NCBI RefSeq assembly: GCF_029868385.1
Contig: NZ_JARWNX010000060.1
Location: 1 to 64,000, forward strand
Direction: 5' to 3'
DNA length: 64,000 nucleotides
Origin: Nocardia cyriacigeorgica
Lineage (GTDB): Bacteria > Actinomycetota > Actinomycetes > Mycobacteriales > Mycobacteriaceae
Part shown: piece after piece, positions 1 through 8,178 of the stretch
Position numbering within the stretch: position 1 is the first letter of the stretch
How the letters are laid out: every line of letters begins with the position of its first letter
Translations under genes and position numbers: made by a program
Notes under the pieces: model-generated
What the model saw: the letters and a program-made list of their open reading frames with translations, nothing else
What the model was told of the DNA's origin: nothing
Databases searched by the model: none

Positions 1-125
1 ATTTGACGATGATGTATTCGCCGCGGGCGTTGTCGATCGCGCTCAACGCGCTCGACCCCGTTGCGTTCCCGCAACTGCAATGCACGTTCAACCCCTGGCT
101 CATCGGCGGAGGCGGCTCCCTCTAA
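1..125 (+). CDS. C-terminal end of an unknown protein (partial)
   Basis: An open frame enters the window at base 3 and stops with TAA at 123-125. The visible 40 residues end in a hydrophobic, glycine-rich tail (PWLIGGGGSL). The codons have the G/C-rich third positions expected for a real gene here. The 5' part lies outside the window, and I do not recognise the family from this fragment. An inverted repeat at 256-297 could be its terminator. Confidence 0.5.
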   Translation, partial: LTMMYSPRALSIALNALDPVAFPQLQCTFNPWLIGGGGSL

Positions 126-597
126 CCCCCCGAGACCGGCATCCCCACCGAACCGGATAGACACCGACTCCGACCGGTCCGGTGGGTTGCCCGGCCGCCG
201 ACGCGCCCGCACGAACCAGGTGACCCGCGCCGGTTCATCCGGAAGCGATCGGCGGATGCCCACCGAGTGACTCAGGCCCTGCTCACTCGGTGGGCATACC
301 CGTGTTCAGCTGGACCAGCACCCGGCAGCGGGACCGTCGAGCCAGAACGCCCTGGCCTACGGTCGGCGACGGTGAACCTGTGATCGCCTGTGGCGACGAA
401 GTTCTCATCGTCCGCAATGGAATGATCCGATCGCCCGAGGGAGATCGGGTCGCGCATCCTACGCGAAGCTGAAGGGACCGCCGCGATATCCGGGCGATCT
501 CGACACCCGCACCACCGGACGCAGCAAGGCAGGATGATGATCCTGCATCGGTAGCCGCTACCGGCGGTGCGCGGGTCGACCGGCTTCGGTCACCCCA
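126..597. other. Intergenic stretch with no convincing gene
   Basis: No open frame here has a plausible ribosome binding site together with a protein-like composition. The only structure seen is the perfect inverted repeat at 256-297. Confidence 0.5.
256..297. terminator. Perfect 15-bp inverted repeat, possible terminator
   Basis: The arms ATGCCCACCGAGTGA (256-270) and TCACTCGGTGGGCAT (283-297) are perfectly complementary around a 12-base loop. There is no T-tract, so termination is inferred only from stem strength and from its position after the plus-strand gene ending at 125. Confidence 0.45.
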
Positions 598-834
598 TCA
601 CGGCACATGCTCATCCAGAGACGACGCGGCCCTGCCGACACCCGAATCGGGACCGTGTGTGTAGTGACTCGACCCGGTCCATCGTCCACAAGTACCACCC
701 GAACCATCCGCACTCCCCGTGCACAGCACTGCGATCGGGCCGAGCGGTTCCGCCGAGACACCCGGCGCCATCGCAACGTTCGCGACACCCGCGAGGGCGG
801 CAATGATCAGCGCACCGCGCGTGAAATCGGCCAT
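598..834 (-). CDS. Small secreted protein of unknown function
   Basis: The 78-residue product starts at an ATG preceded by GAGGAAG on the minus strand, which is why this start is preferred to longer in-frame options. Residues 1 to about 25 form a signal peptide: a short charged start (MADFTRG), a hydrophobic core, and an Ala-x-Ala-like cleavage region ending VSAEP. The mature part is about 50 residues, rich in Gly and Ser, with two cysteines (LCTG and GTCGR) that could form one disulphide. I do not recognise the family; small exported proteins of this form are common in Nocardia and mycobacteria. It stands alone, 37 bases upstream of the end of the acyl-CoA carboxylase gene in coordinate terms, on the same strand. 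Confidence 0.6.
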   Translation of the reverse strand: MADFTRGALIIAALAGVANVAMAPGVSAEPLGPIAVLCTGSADGSGGTCGRWTGSSHYTHGPDSGVGRAASSLDEHVP

Positions 835-871
835 GGTGCAACTTCCTCGGACTACGGCGGGGGGACAAGCC

Positions 872-2422
872 TCACATGGGGTACAAGCTGTGCTTGCGCG
901 GATTGAACTCCACCGTCCCCGCCTTGTCCCGCAACAGCCGCAGCGCATGCCGCAGTTCCAGCCGGGTGGTGGCGGGCTCGATGACCGCGTCGATATAGCC
1001 GCGTTCGGCCGCCACCCACGGTGTGGCCACAGTGGCGTTGTACTGATCGATCATGAACTCGCGCACCGCGGCCCGCTGTTCGGGCGGCACCTTCTCCAAC
1101 TGGCGGCGGCCGACGATATCGACCGCGCCCTCGGCACCGATCACCGCGATCCGCGCGGTCGGCCAGGCGAAACTGATATCCGCACCGAGCTGCTTACAGG
1201 CCATGAATCCGTAGGCGCCGCCGTACACCTTGCGCACGACCAGATTGACGATGGGCACCGTCGCCTCGATGATGGCGCGCGGAACCCGACCGCCACGGAT
1301 GATGACGCCGTTGCGTTCCTCCTCGATACCGGGCATCACACCGGGCGTATCGACGACGAAGATCAACGGCAGCCCGAACGCATCGCACAACCGGATGAAA
1401 TAGGTTGCCTTATCGGAGCATTTCGCGTCCAGCGCACCACCGAGCACAAGTGGCTGATTGGCGATGACGCCGACAGCGCGGCCATCGATCCGGGCGAATC
1501 CGGTGATCAGGTTGGGTGAATTGGTCGCCCGGATCTCGTGGAAATCACCGTCGTCGAAGATACGCAACAGGATCTCGTGCATATCGTATCCCTCGCGATC
1601 GGAGTCCGGGATGATCGACTCCAATTCACGGTCGTGCACGGTGATCTCGGGTTCGAGTCCCGGATTGACGATCGGCGGCTGTTCCAGACAGCTCGACGGC
1701 AGATAGCTCAGATACTTACGTGCCCAATCGAATGCGTCCTGCTCGGTCTCGCACACCTGGTGAATCACACCGTTGCGGGCCTGCACCTCGGCGCCACCGA
1801 GTTCCTCCGCCGACACCTCTTCACCGGTAACGGCTTTGATCACCTCGGGTCCGGTCACGAACATATGCGCCTTACCGGTCGCGACCAGAACATCGGTATT
1901 GATCGGACCGTACACCGCTCCGGCCGCGCATTTGCCCAGCATGATCGACACCTGCGGCACGAAACCGGACAGTCGCTCCTGACACCGGCTCATATGCGCG
2001 AACCAGGCGAGGGAGGCGACGGCATCCTGGATCCGGGCGCCGCCGGAATCGTTGATCGTCACCACCGGGCACGCCTTCTCGTAGGCGAACCGCAGAATGT
2101 GGGTGAGCTTGCGCCCGAACATCTCACCGACCGAACCGCCGTACACGGTCTGATCGTGGGCGATCACCACCACCGGCCTGCCGTCGATGCGCCCATGGCC
2201 GGTGACGACCCCGTCGCCGTACATGGCGTCGGGATCGCGTGGATTGCGCACCAGACCACCGATTTCGGCGAAGGTGCCCGGATCCAGCAGCGCCCGCACC
2301 CGATCTCTCGCGCTGGGAATCCCCTTCTGCTCACGTTTGGCGATTCCCGCAGCACCCGCTGGTTCGGCCGCGGTGGCAAGCACCCCGCGTAGTTGCTCCA
2401 GCTTGGATTCGGTGCCGATCAT
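872..2422 (-). CDS. Acyl-CoA carboxylase beta subunit (carboxyltransferase, AccD family)
   Basis: The 516-residue protein is a carboxyltransferase subunit of a biotin-dependent acyl-CoA carboxylase. It would move carboxyl from carboxybiotin to acetyl-, propionyl- or a longer acyl-CoA. Both crotonase-like halves are visible: an N-terminal half with VVIAHDQTVYGGSVG and NDSGGARIQDAVASL, and a C-terminal half with VDTPGVMPG and YGGAYGFMACKQLGAD. Length fits the family at about 510-550 residues. The ATG at 2422 is chosen because the family begins near the ESKLEQLR-like segment and a GAGAGG sequence lies upstream. No biotin carboxylase gene is adjacent, so it must work with an alpha subunit encoded elsewhere. 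The C-terminus RKHSLYPM matches the usual RKHGN.PL-type ending only loosely, so the substrate cannot be assigned. Confidence 0.9.
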   Translation of the reverse strand: MIGTESKLEQLRGVLATAAEPAGAAGIAKREQKGIPSARDRVRALLDPGTFAEIGGLVRNPRDPDAMYGDGVVTGHGRIDGRPVVVIAHDQTVYGGSVGEMFGRKLTHILRFAYEKACPVVTINDSGGARIQDAVASLAWFAHMSRCQERLSGFVPQVSIMLGKCAAGAVYGPINTDVLVATGKAHMFVTGPEVIKAVTGEEVSAEELGGAEVQARNGVIHQVCETEQDAFDWARKYLSYLPSSCLEQPPIVNPGLEPEITVHDRELESIIPDSDREGYDMHEILLRIFDDGDFHEIRATNSPNLITGFARIDGRAVGVIANQPLVLGGALDAKCSDKATYFIRLCDAFGLPLIFVVDTPGVMPGIEEERNGVIIRGGRVPRAIIEATVPIVNLVVRKVYGGAYGFMACKQLGADISFAWPTARIAVIGAEGAVDIVGRRQLEKVPPEQRAAVREFMIDQYNATVATPWVAAERGYIDAVIEPATTRLELRHALRLLRDKAGTVEFNPRKHSLYPM

Positions 2423-2560
2423 CCGGATGCGCCTCTCGCCGTGCGGTCGTCCGGGCGAACATAGCCGGGCGAGCATGCGAGTCCGGGCCGCTGCGACACA
2501 GTCTGGACAGAGTCACAGCGGCGACGCTGATCTTCTGGCTACATAGCCAATGTTCCCGGC

Positions 2561-2716
2561 TCAGGTACCGATATCCCGACGGCGCAGTTGCTGCGCCGCC
2601 GCGACGGCCTCCTGCTTGGAGAAGCCGTCGGCCATCCACTCCGAATCCACATACCAGGCCCGCCACGTGCCGTCACCGCGCTGTTCGGTCCGCAAACTCT
2701 GGTCCAGGGCAATCAC
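2561..2716 (-). CDS. Small hypothetical protein (51 aa)
   Basis: A GTG-started frame of 51 codons with AGGGGA about 5 bases upstream. The product begins VIALDQSLRTEQRGDGTWRA and ends LRRRDIGT. It has a Trp/Tyr-rich first half (TWRAWYVDSEW) followed by a probable amphipathic helix (KQEAVAAAQQLRRR). It reads like a short folded domain rather than random sequence. I do not recognise it. It is encoded upstream of the AccD gene on the same strand, separated by 138 bases. Confidence 0.45.
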   Translation of the reverse strand: MIALDQSLRTEQRGDGTWRAWYVDSEWMADGFSKQEAVAAAQQLRRRDIGT

Positions 2717-2908
2717 CGGGTCCCCTTGTCTGGTAGTCGGTCACCAAACCTCACTCCGCGATTCTGAGGCGGACCAGACCCTACAACCAGAGCGGGCGCA
2801 CGGCAGCGATTCGGGCCCGTGACCATCGGGTCGTAATACAACTGGCATCCGAACCGTCAGCCCGCGGCGAACACCGACGGATCGTGCCGTACGCCCGTAC
2901 GCCTGCGC

Positions 2909-3475
2909 TTATGCGGCCACGGCCGGTGCGGGCGGGTGTGCGAACGTCGCGGTGCGCGCCCCGGCCAGCGGCACCGGCAACCATCGTGCGAACCGTTCGA
3001 GTTCGGTCAGCGCACCGACCGACACACAGGCTTCGACCAGGGCTTCCGCGAGCCGGAGGTCGTCGTCCTCCAGGCCGTAGATCGACAGCAGCACACCATG
3101 TGGCGGTACCACGGACAGATCGCTCGCGAAGATGATCGGCTGGACACGTGCCGGGCACCCCGAGTGCAGGACGAGCATGGTCCGCAGCGCCTGGGCCAGA
3201 TCGCGAGTGTCGGGTACGTGCCCAGCCGCCACCGCGCCGATGATGTCGGCGGGCAGCACATCGGCGCCGAGGTAGCCGCTTTCGACGGCGCGCCACCGGC
3301 GCAGCGGCGGGAAGTGCGCGCAATCGTCGCGGCCCGACCAGCGTCTGCGGGCCCGATCCAGCAGGAGGTCGGTGACCGCTCGGCAGCGGCGCTCGTCGTC
3401 GATGACCGCCAGCACCTGGAGCAACCGGCAATCGATGCTGTCCGGCGGCGCGGCGGGGAGATCGGTGACCGTCAT
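2909..3475 (-). CDS. Hypothetical protein, second gene of a two-gene unit
   Basis: The 188-residue product starts at an ATG overlapping the stop of the upstream gene in an ATGA arrangement (3472-3475), which indicates translational coupling and fixes the start. No signal peptide or membrane segment is apparent. The sequence is mixed alpha/beta with several Leu/Ala-rich helices and a hydrophobic stretch around PHGVLLSIYGLEDDDLRLAEALVEA; the C-terminus is Ala/Pro rich. I recognise no catalytic motif or family. Coupling to a small membrane protein suggests the two act together. Confidence 0.6.
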   Translation of the reverse strand: MTVTDLPAAPPDSIDCRLLQVLAVIDDERRCRAVTDLLLDRARRRWSGRDDCAHFPPLRRWRAVESGYLGADVLPADIIGAVAAGHVPDTRDLAQALRTMLVLHSGCPARVQPIIFASDLSVVPPHGVLLSIYGLEDDDLRLAEALVEACVSVGALTELERFARWLPVPLAGARTATFAHPPAPAVAA

Positions 3476-3834
3476 AGCCCACCGCCGTGACCCGGCCCCG
3501 AGCGCGGCCCGGCGCCCTGACCCGCTTCGGCGGGCACCGGCACGTGCGCGCGGCGCCACGCGGTCACGAACAATGCCGAGGCCGCCGTCACCGCGACGAC
3601 CACCGCCACGGTCAGCAGGATCAGCGGTGTCGTCGCGGCCGCATCGGCCGGGCCGCCGCCACTGCGCACGATCAGCAGTGCCGCGACCAGTGGACCGACC
3701 ATGCTCAGCGCGGCAGCCGCCAACATCAATCCACCGGTAGTCATGGCGACCGCGCCCAAGGGGTCATCTGTCGCCGGGCGCGTATGCCGCTCACGCCCCG
3801 TACGAGAAATCAGCAAACGCGCACCATCAGCCAT
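3472..3834 (-). CDS. Small membrane protein with two transmembrane segments
   Basis: The 120-residue protein starts at ATG 3834, preceded by GGAGGGG. Two hydrophobic stretches are obvious: about residues 31-56 (MTTGGLMLAAAALSMVGPL and following) and about 68-92 (TPLILLTVAVVVAVTAASAL). They are separated by a Gly-rich loop, and a basic segment and a Pro/Gly-rich tail follow. It is probably an inner-membrane protein with both ends on the same side. Its stop overlaps the next gene's start by four bases. Function is unknown. Confidence 0.6.
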   Translation of the reverse strand: MADGARLLISRTGRERHTRPATDDPLGAVAMTTGGLMLAAAALSMVGPLVAALLIVRSGGGPADAAATTPLILLTVAVVVAVTAASALFVTAWRRAHVPVPAEAGQGAGPRSGPGHGGGL

Positions 3835-4015
3835 GATCGCCCCTCCGGCTACCTGCTCGAAGTACGTCTGAACTGGGAATTGAAAGGTACAGCCCCGGCA
3901 CCCGGAAAGGGGGCCGATGAGATCGAACTGTCATGACCACTGACACCAGCAACTTACCAGCGACCAGGAGTGCCACGGGATCACCGCGACACTTTCCGGC
4001 GTTATCGGGTCGTGG

Positions 4016-4999
4016 TCAGACCGGCGAGAACAGTACGTTCTCCCGGTATTCGGCAGGCGTCATTCCGGTTTCGCCACGGAATACGCGATAGAAATTGCGG
4101 TCGCCCGCGAACCCGCAGGCGGCGGCGATCGATGCCACGGTCCGGTCGGGGGCCGATATCAAGAGTTCACAGGCTCGTTCGGTCCGCAGTCGACGCAGCA
4201 GCGCCATCGGTCCGCCGTCTTCGTCACCGAGAACCCGAAACAGCGTGCGCCGCGATATACCACAGGCCTGCGCGATTCGGTCGGCATTCAATGCCGGATC
4301 GCTCAAACGCTCACGCAGGAACCGGACCACCAACTCGCGATCGAGGGTCTGACCGGCCGAATCGGCAGGAGTGCCGCCCGCCTCGAGCGCTACGGCCGCG
4401 CCAACGAGTTCGATTCCGGCATTCAGCAGGGCCGTGGTACGCAGCGCCTGCGGCGGCAAGGTGGCGAGCCGACGGAAATAGTCGATGACCAGCGCGCCGT
4501 GCGCGACCGGCTCCAGTACCGTCGCTGCGGGAAAGTCATCCGCGTGCAGACCCGCCGACCGCATCAGCGCCGGTTTCGATATCCGGATCAGCACACCTTT
4601 GTATTCGGTTGTCCGTGCCTCCTGCGGCACTTCACCGTCGACGATGAACATGGTTCCAGCGGGTGCCCGCAGATACCGCCCGTCGCACGCGATATCGGAA
4701 ATACCGGAGAGGGCCAGACCCGCGATCACATACGGCGCACCGGTGCTGGCGATATGACGGCGGTTACGCCGCGCGATCTCGGCCGAATTGGCGACGGCCG
4801 CGATCGCCAGGTCCGCCGATTCCACCACCGGCGTGAGTGATCCGGAGAAATTCCCGTCGCCGAGCGGTGCCATCGAGCACGGAACCACCGACTCGCTCAT
4901 GATCGAGGTCCACTGCTCGAAGGATTCGCGCGCGGATACGCCGGTGGTCGATATCGTCGGCCCGCCCACGATCACCTCGCGCTCGTTCATGCGCACCAT
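4016..4999 (-). CDS. AraC-family transcriptional regulator
   Basis: The 327-residue protein (from ATG 4999; ATG 4990 is also possible, neither with a strong ribosome binding site) has the AraC layout. An N-terminal ligand-sensing region covers about residues 1-210. A C-terminal double helix-turn-helix covers about the last 100 residues. The first HTH is ALNADRIAQACGISRRTLFR, and the second is in the segment VASIAAACGFAGDRNFYRVF, followed by the family signature RGETGMTPAEYR. It is divergent from the esterase and KstD-like operon at 5188-7870, across 188 bases, and is the obvious candidate regulator of those genes. The inducer is unknown; the steroid-like chemistry of the neighbouring dehydrogenase is only a hint. 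Confidence 0.88.
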   Translation of the reverse strand: MVRMNEREVIVGGPTISTTGVSARESFEQWTSIMSESVVPCSMAPLGDGNFSGSLTPVVESADLAIAAVANSAEIARRNRRHIASTGAPYVIAGLALSGISDIACDGRYLRAPAGTMFIVDGEVPQEARTTEYKGVLIRISKPALMRSAGLHADDFPAATVLEPVAHGALVIDYFRRLATLPPQALRTTALLNAGIELVGAAVALEAGGTPADSAGQTLDRELVVRFLRERLSDPALNADRIAQACGISRRTLFRVLGDEDGGPMALLRRLRTERACELLISAPDRTVASIAAACGFAGDRNFYRVFRGETGMTPAEYRENVLFSPV

Positions 5000-5187
5000 G
5001 CTGACATCCGGATCCGGCGGATTCCTTGATCTCCGCACCGGTCGCGTGGCTCGACCACACGTACCGAAGGTGTGTGTCCGCTCATCGGGAGAGCCGTCCG
5101 CCACCGGGCGGGCGGCGGCTTAGCGTGACGCACGCCGGGCTCGAGCTCGAAAGTCACATGCAAACGGACCGCAGGAGGACCGCGACA

Positions 5188-6156
5188 ATGGACGCCACCG
5201 CCGCTGCGAACGATGTAGCCGCACCGAGATTACGTCCGGAAGTGGCCTCGCTGCTGGCCGCACTCGACGCCGGGTTTCCCGATGTGACGGCTCTGCCGCC
5301 CGCGGAACTGCGCCAGGTGATCCGCGGTCGACGCGGACCCCTGACCAGGCTCCCGGATATGCGTGAGGTGCACGATCTGACCATCGACGGGCCGGGCGGC
5401 GATCTGGCCCTGCGGGTCTACCGGCCGCATCGGGACGACCCCGCGCTGCCGGTGATCGTGTTCGCGCACGGCGGCGGGTTCGTGTTCTGCGATCTGGACA
5501 GCCACGACGAGTTCTGCCGGTCGATGGCCGAGGGTGTCGGCGCGGTGGTCGTCGCGGTGGATTATCGCCTCGCACCCGAGCATCAGGGCCCGGCCGCGCA
5601 CGAGGACATGTACGCCGCACTCCAATGGGCCGCGAAGAACGCCGCCGAGTTCGGTGGCGATCCCGCGACGATCGCGGTGGCCGGTGACAGCGCGGGCGGC
5701 AATCTCGCGGCCACGGTGGCGATCGCGACCGCCGAACGTGGCGGACCGGAACTCTCGGCGCAGATCCTGCTGTACCCGGTGATCGATGACGATTTCGAGA
5801 CCGAGTCCTACCGCCGATACGGCAGTGGGTACTACAACACCACCGAGGCCATGCGCTGGTATTGGCAGCAGTACGCACCGAACGGGACCGACGACCCCCG
5901 CCTGGTGCCGACTCGGGCGCAGTCGTTGGCCGGGCTGCCGCCTGCCGTCGTGATCACCGCCGAACTCGATCCGCCGTGTTCGGCGGGCGACTCCTACGCG
6001 CAACGACTGCTGTCGGAGGGCGTCGCGGTGCGCCACCGCCGCTATGACGGCCTGTTTCACGGCTTCCTGACCTTCCCGAACCTGCCCCAGACGCAGCAGG
6101 CGCGCGCGGAGATCTGGGAAATGATCTGCGGCGCACTCGATGTGCCGCGTGCCTGA
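5188..6156 (+). CDS. Alpha/beta hydrolase, HSL-type esterase/lipase
   Basis: The 322-residue serine hydrolase belongs to the hormone-sensitive-lipase-like group. HGGG at residues 94-97 forms the oxyanion hole. The nucleophile Ser168 lies in GDSAGG, an Asp lies in the ITAELDP segment, and the His lies in FHGFLTF near residue 300, completing the triad. The start is ATG 5188 with AGGAGG nine bases upstream; longer frames lack a comparable site. There is no signal peptide, so it is cytoplasmic. It is followed after 25 bases by a KstD-like FAD dehydrogenase, probably in one operon controlled by the divergent AraC regulator. It likely hydrolyses an ester or lactone in the same catabolic route, but the substrate cannot be read from the sequence. 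Confidence 0.9.
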   Translation: MDATAAANDVAAPRLRPEVASLLAALDAGFPDVTALPPAELRQVIRGRRGPLTRLPDMREVHDLTIDGPGGDLALRVYRPHRDDPALPVIVFAHGGGFVFCDLDSHDEFCRSMAEGVGAVVVAVDYRLAPEHQGPAAHEDMYAALQWAAKNAAEFGGDPATIAVAGDSAGGNLAATVAIATAERGGPELSAQILLYPVIDDDFETESYRRYGSGYYNTTEAMRWYWQQYAPNGTDDPRLVPTRAQSLAGLPPAVVITAELDPPCSAGDSYAQRLLSEGVAVRHRRYDGLFHGFLTFPNLPQTQQARAEIWEMICGALDVPRA

Positions 6157-6181
6157 CCGAACCAGCCAAAGGACTACACCG

Positions 6182-7870
6182 ATGAACACCGCACCAACGG
6201 CAGCGCACGACGAGGTGAGCGTCGATCTTCTCGTGATCGGCTCCGGCACCGGCATGGCGGCCGCGCTCACCGCCAAAGAACTCGGGCTTTCCGCCCTGAT
6301 CGTGGAGAAGACCGAATACGTTGGCGGTTCGACCGCCCGTTCCGGCGGCGCGTTCTGGCTGCCCGCGAATCCGGTGCTGCGCGCGGCGGGCGCGGGCGAC
6401 TCCCGTGAACGTGCGCACACCTATGTGCGCGCCGTCGTCGGCGATACCGCACCCGCCGAGCGCGGCCTTGCCTTCGTCGACACCAGCGCCGCCACGGTGG
6501 AAATGCTGCAACGCATGACGCCGATGAAATTCTTCTGGGCCGAGGGCTATTCGGACTACCATCCCGAACTCCCGGGTGGATCGGCTGTCGGCCGCACCTG
6601 TGAATGCCGACCGTTCGATGCGTCGGTCCTCGGCGCCGAACGGCCGCGGCTGCGCCCCGGGCTCATGGAGGCCCCCGTCCCCATGCCGACGACCGGTGCG
6701 GACTACAAGTGGATGAACCTCATGGCGAGGGTTCCCACCAAAGGCATTCCGCGCGTGATCAAGCGTGTGGCACAAGGGCTCGGCGGCCTCGCGCTGCGCC
6801 GCGAGTACATGGCCGGTGGGCAGGCGCTCGCGGCCGGGATGTTCGCCGGGGTGCTGCGCGCCGACATCCCGGTCTGGACCCGCACGGAGCTGGTGCGGCT
6901 GACCACCTCGGGCGATCGTGTCACCGGAGCTGTCGTCCTCAGGGACGGCCGGGAGGTCACGGTGACGGCGCGACGCGGCGTCGTGCTCGCCGCGGGCGGC
7001 TTCGACCATGACATGGCCCTGCGGCACAAGTACCAGTCCGAACGGCTCGGTGAACACGAAAGCCTCGGCGCGGAAGGCAATACCGGCGACGCGATCCGGC
7101 TGGCGCAGGAGGCGGGCGCGGGTATCGACCTCATGGATCAGGCGTGGTGGTTCCCCGCGGTGGCGGCGCTGCCCGGAGGTACACCGACGGTGATGCTGGC
7201 CGAGCGCTCGCTGCCGGGGTCGTTCATCGTCGATCACACCGGGCGCAGGTTCATCAACGAGTCGATCGATTACATGTCGTTCGGGCAGCGGATTCTCGAG
7301 CGTGAACGCGACGGTGACCCGGTCGAGTCGATGTGGATCGTCTTCGACCAGAAGTACCGCAACAGCTACATTTTCGCGGCCGGGCTCTTCCCTCGCCAGC
7401 CGCTGCCGAAGTCGTGGTACGAGGCCGGCATCGCGCATCGCGCCGACGACCCGGCCGAGCTGGCCGCCAAGATCGGCCTACCGGTGGACGCGTTCACGGA
7501 GACGTTCCAGCGGTTCAATGCCGACGCCGCCACGGGCAACGACAGCGACTTCCGGCGTGGGCAGAGCGCATACGACCGCTATTACGGTGATCCGACGATC
7601 AAGCCGAATCCGAACCTGCGGCCACTCACCGGCGGGCGGCTCTACGCGGTCGAGATGACGCTGAGCGATCTGGGCACCTGCGGTGGTGTGCGGGCCGATG
7701 AGCGGGCGCGTGTGCTGCGCGAGGACGGCAGTGTCATCGACGGCCTCTACGCCATCGGCAATACCGCGGCCAACGCGTTCGGCCACACCTATCCGGGAGC
7801 GGGCGCGACGATCGGACAGGGGCTGGTGTACGGCTATATCGCCGCGCACGATGCCGCCGAGCGGTCCTGA
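6182..7870 (+). CDS. FAD-dependent 3-ketosteroid dehydrogenase-like oxidoreductase
   Basis: The 562-residue flavoprotein is of the fumarate reductase / 3-ketosteroid delta-1-dehydrogenase superfamily. It starts at ATG 6182 with AAAGGA upstream. An N-terminal Rossmann FAD site (LLVIGSGTGMAAALTAKE) is followed by the STARSGGAFWLP segment. The C-terminal FAD-contacting motif YPGAGATIGQGLVYGYIAA is the typical end of KstD-like proteins. Length fits the family at 520-580 residues. Family members desaturate ring A of steroids or other cyclic enones; a steroid substrate is only a family-level guess. It shares a transcription unit with the esterase upstream. Confidence 0.85.
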   Translation: MNTAPTAAHDEVSVDLLVIGSGTGMAAALTAKELGLSALIVEKTEYVGGSTARSGGAFWLPANPVLRAAGAGDSRERAHTYVRAVVGDTAPAERGLAFVDTSAATVEMLQRMTPMKFFWAEGYSDYHPELPGGSAVGRTCECRPFDASVLGAERPRLRPGLMEAPVPMPTTGADYKWMNLMARVPTKGIPRVIKRVAQGLGGLALRREYMAGGQALAAGMFAGVLRADIPVWTRTELVRLTTSGDRVTGAVVLRDGREVTVTARRGVVLAAGGFDHDMALRHKYQSERLGEHESLGAEGNTGDAIRLAQEAGAGIDLMDQAWWFPAVAALPGGTPTVMLAERSLPGSFIVDHTGRRFINESIDYMSFGQRILERERDGDPVESMWIVFDQKYRNSYIFAAGLFPRQPLPKSWYEAGIAHRADDPAELAAKIGLPVDAFTETFQRFNADAATGNDSDFRRGQSAYDRYYGDPTIKPNPNLRPLTGGRLYAVEMTLSDLGTCGGVRADERARVLREDGSVIDGLYAIGNTAANAFGHTYPGAGATIGQGLVYGYIAAHDAAERS

Positions 7871-7956
7871 CCAGTCGAGGGGGCCGTTCGCGGCCGTATA
7901 CGCCCGCAACCAGCGGGCGCAGGATCAGCCGACAACACTGACGCGGGTTCATCCAG

Positions 7957-8111
7957 CACGAGGTCTTCGGCAACGGGGCCGAGGTCGAACTGCTGGATCC
8001 GACCCGCGGCCCGATGTGCCGTTCGGGTTCGTCGGCCTCCCCCGGTACGAGACCGAGCGGATTCTGCGGCAACGCCTGGAGTGGATGGGCACGCGCGTCG
8101 GGCGCGGAACC
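7957..8111 (+). pseudogene. Remnant of a class A flavin monooxygenase
   Basis: Between the KstD-like gene and the MerR regulator, the plus strand holds a short piece that reads like an aromatic-ring flavin monooxygenase in two frames. The clearest part (8013-8111) reads DVPFGFVGLPRYETERILRQ and continues LEWMGTRVGRGT. This matches the family segment around LP..ETER.L...L...G..V..GT, which lies about 100 residues into PheA/TfdB-type enzymes. A preceding piece, FGNGAEVELLD (from 7957), is in another frame. There is no start, no GxGxxG motif and no C-terminal part. It is therefore interpreted as a decayed fragment, not a gene. Confidence 0.55.
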
Positions 8112-8178
8112 GGCCGGGACTGCCAGCGTGGCGAGCCATTTCGCAACGAATGCGCATCGATTGCTATCCGCGCGACAG

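Noticed and set aside
5954..7438. Minus-strand open frame of 494 codons
   Set aside because: Antisense to the esterase and KstD-like genes; Arg/His-rich with no domain.
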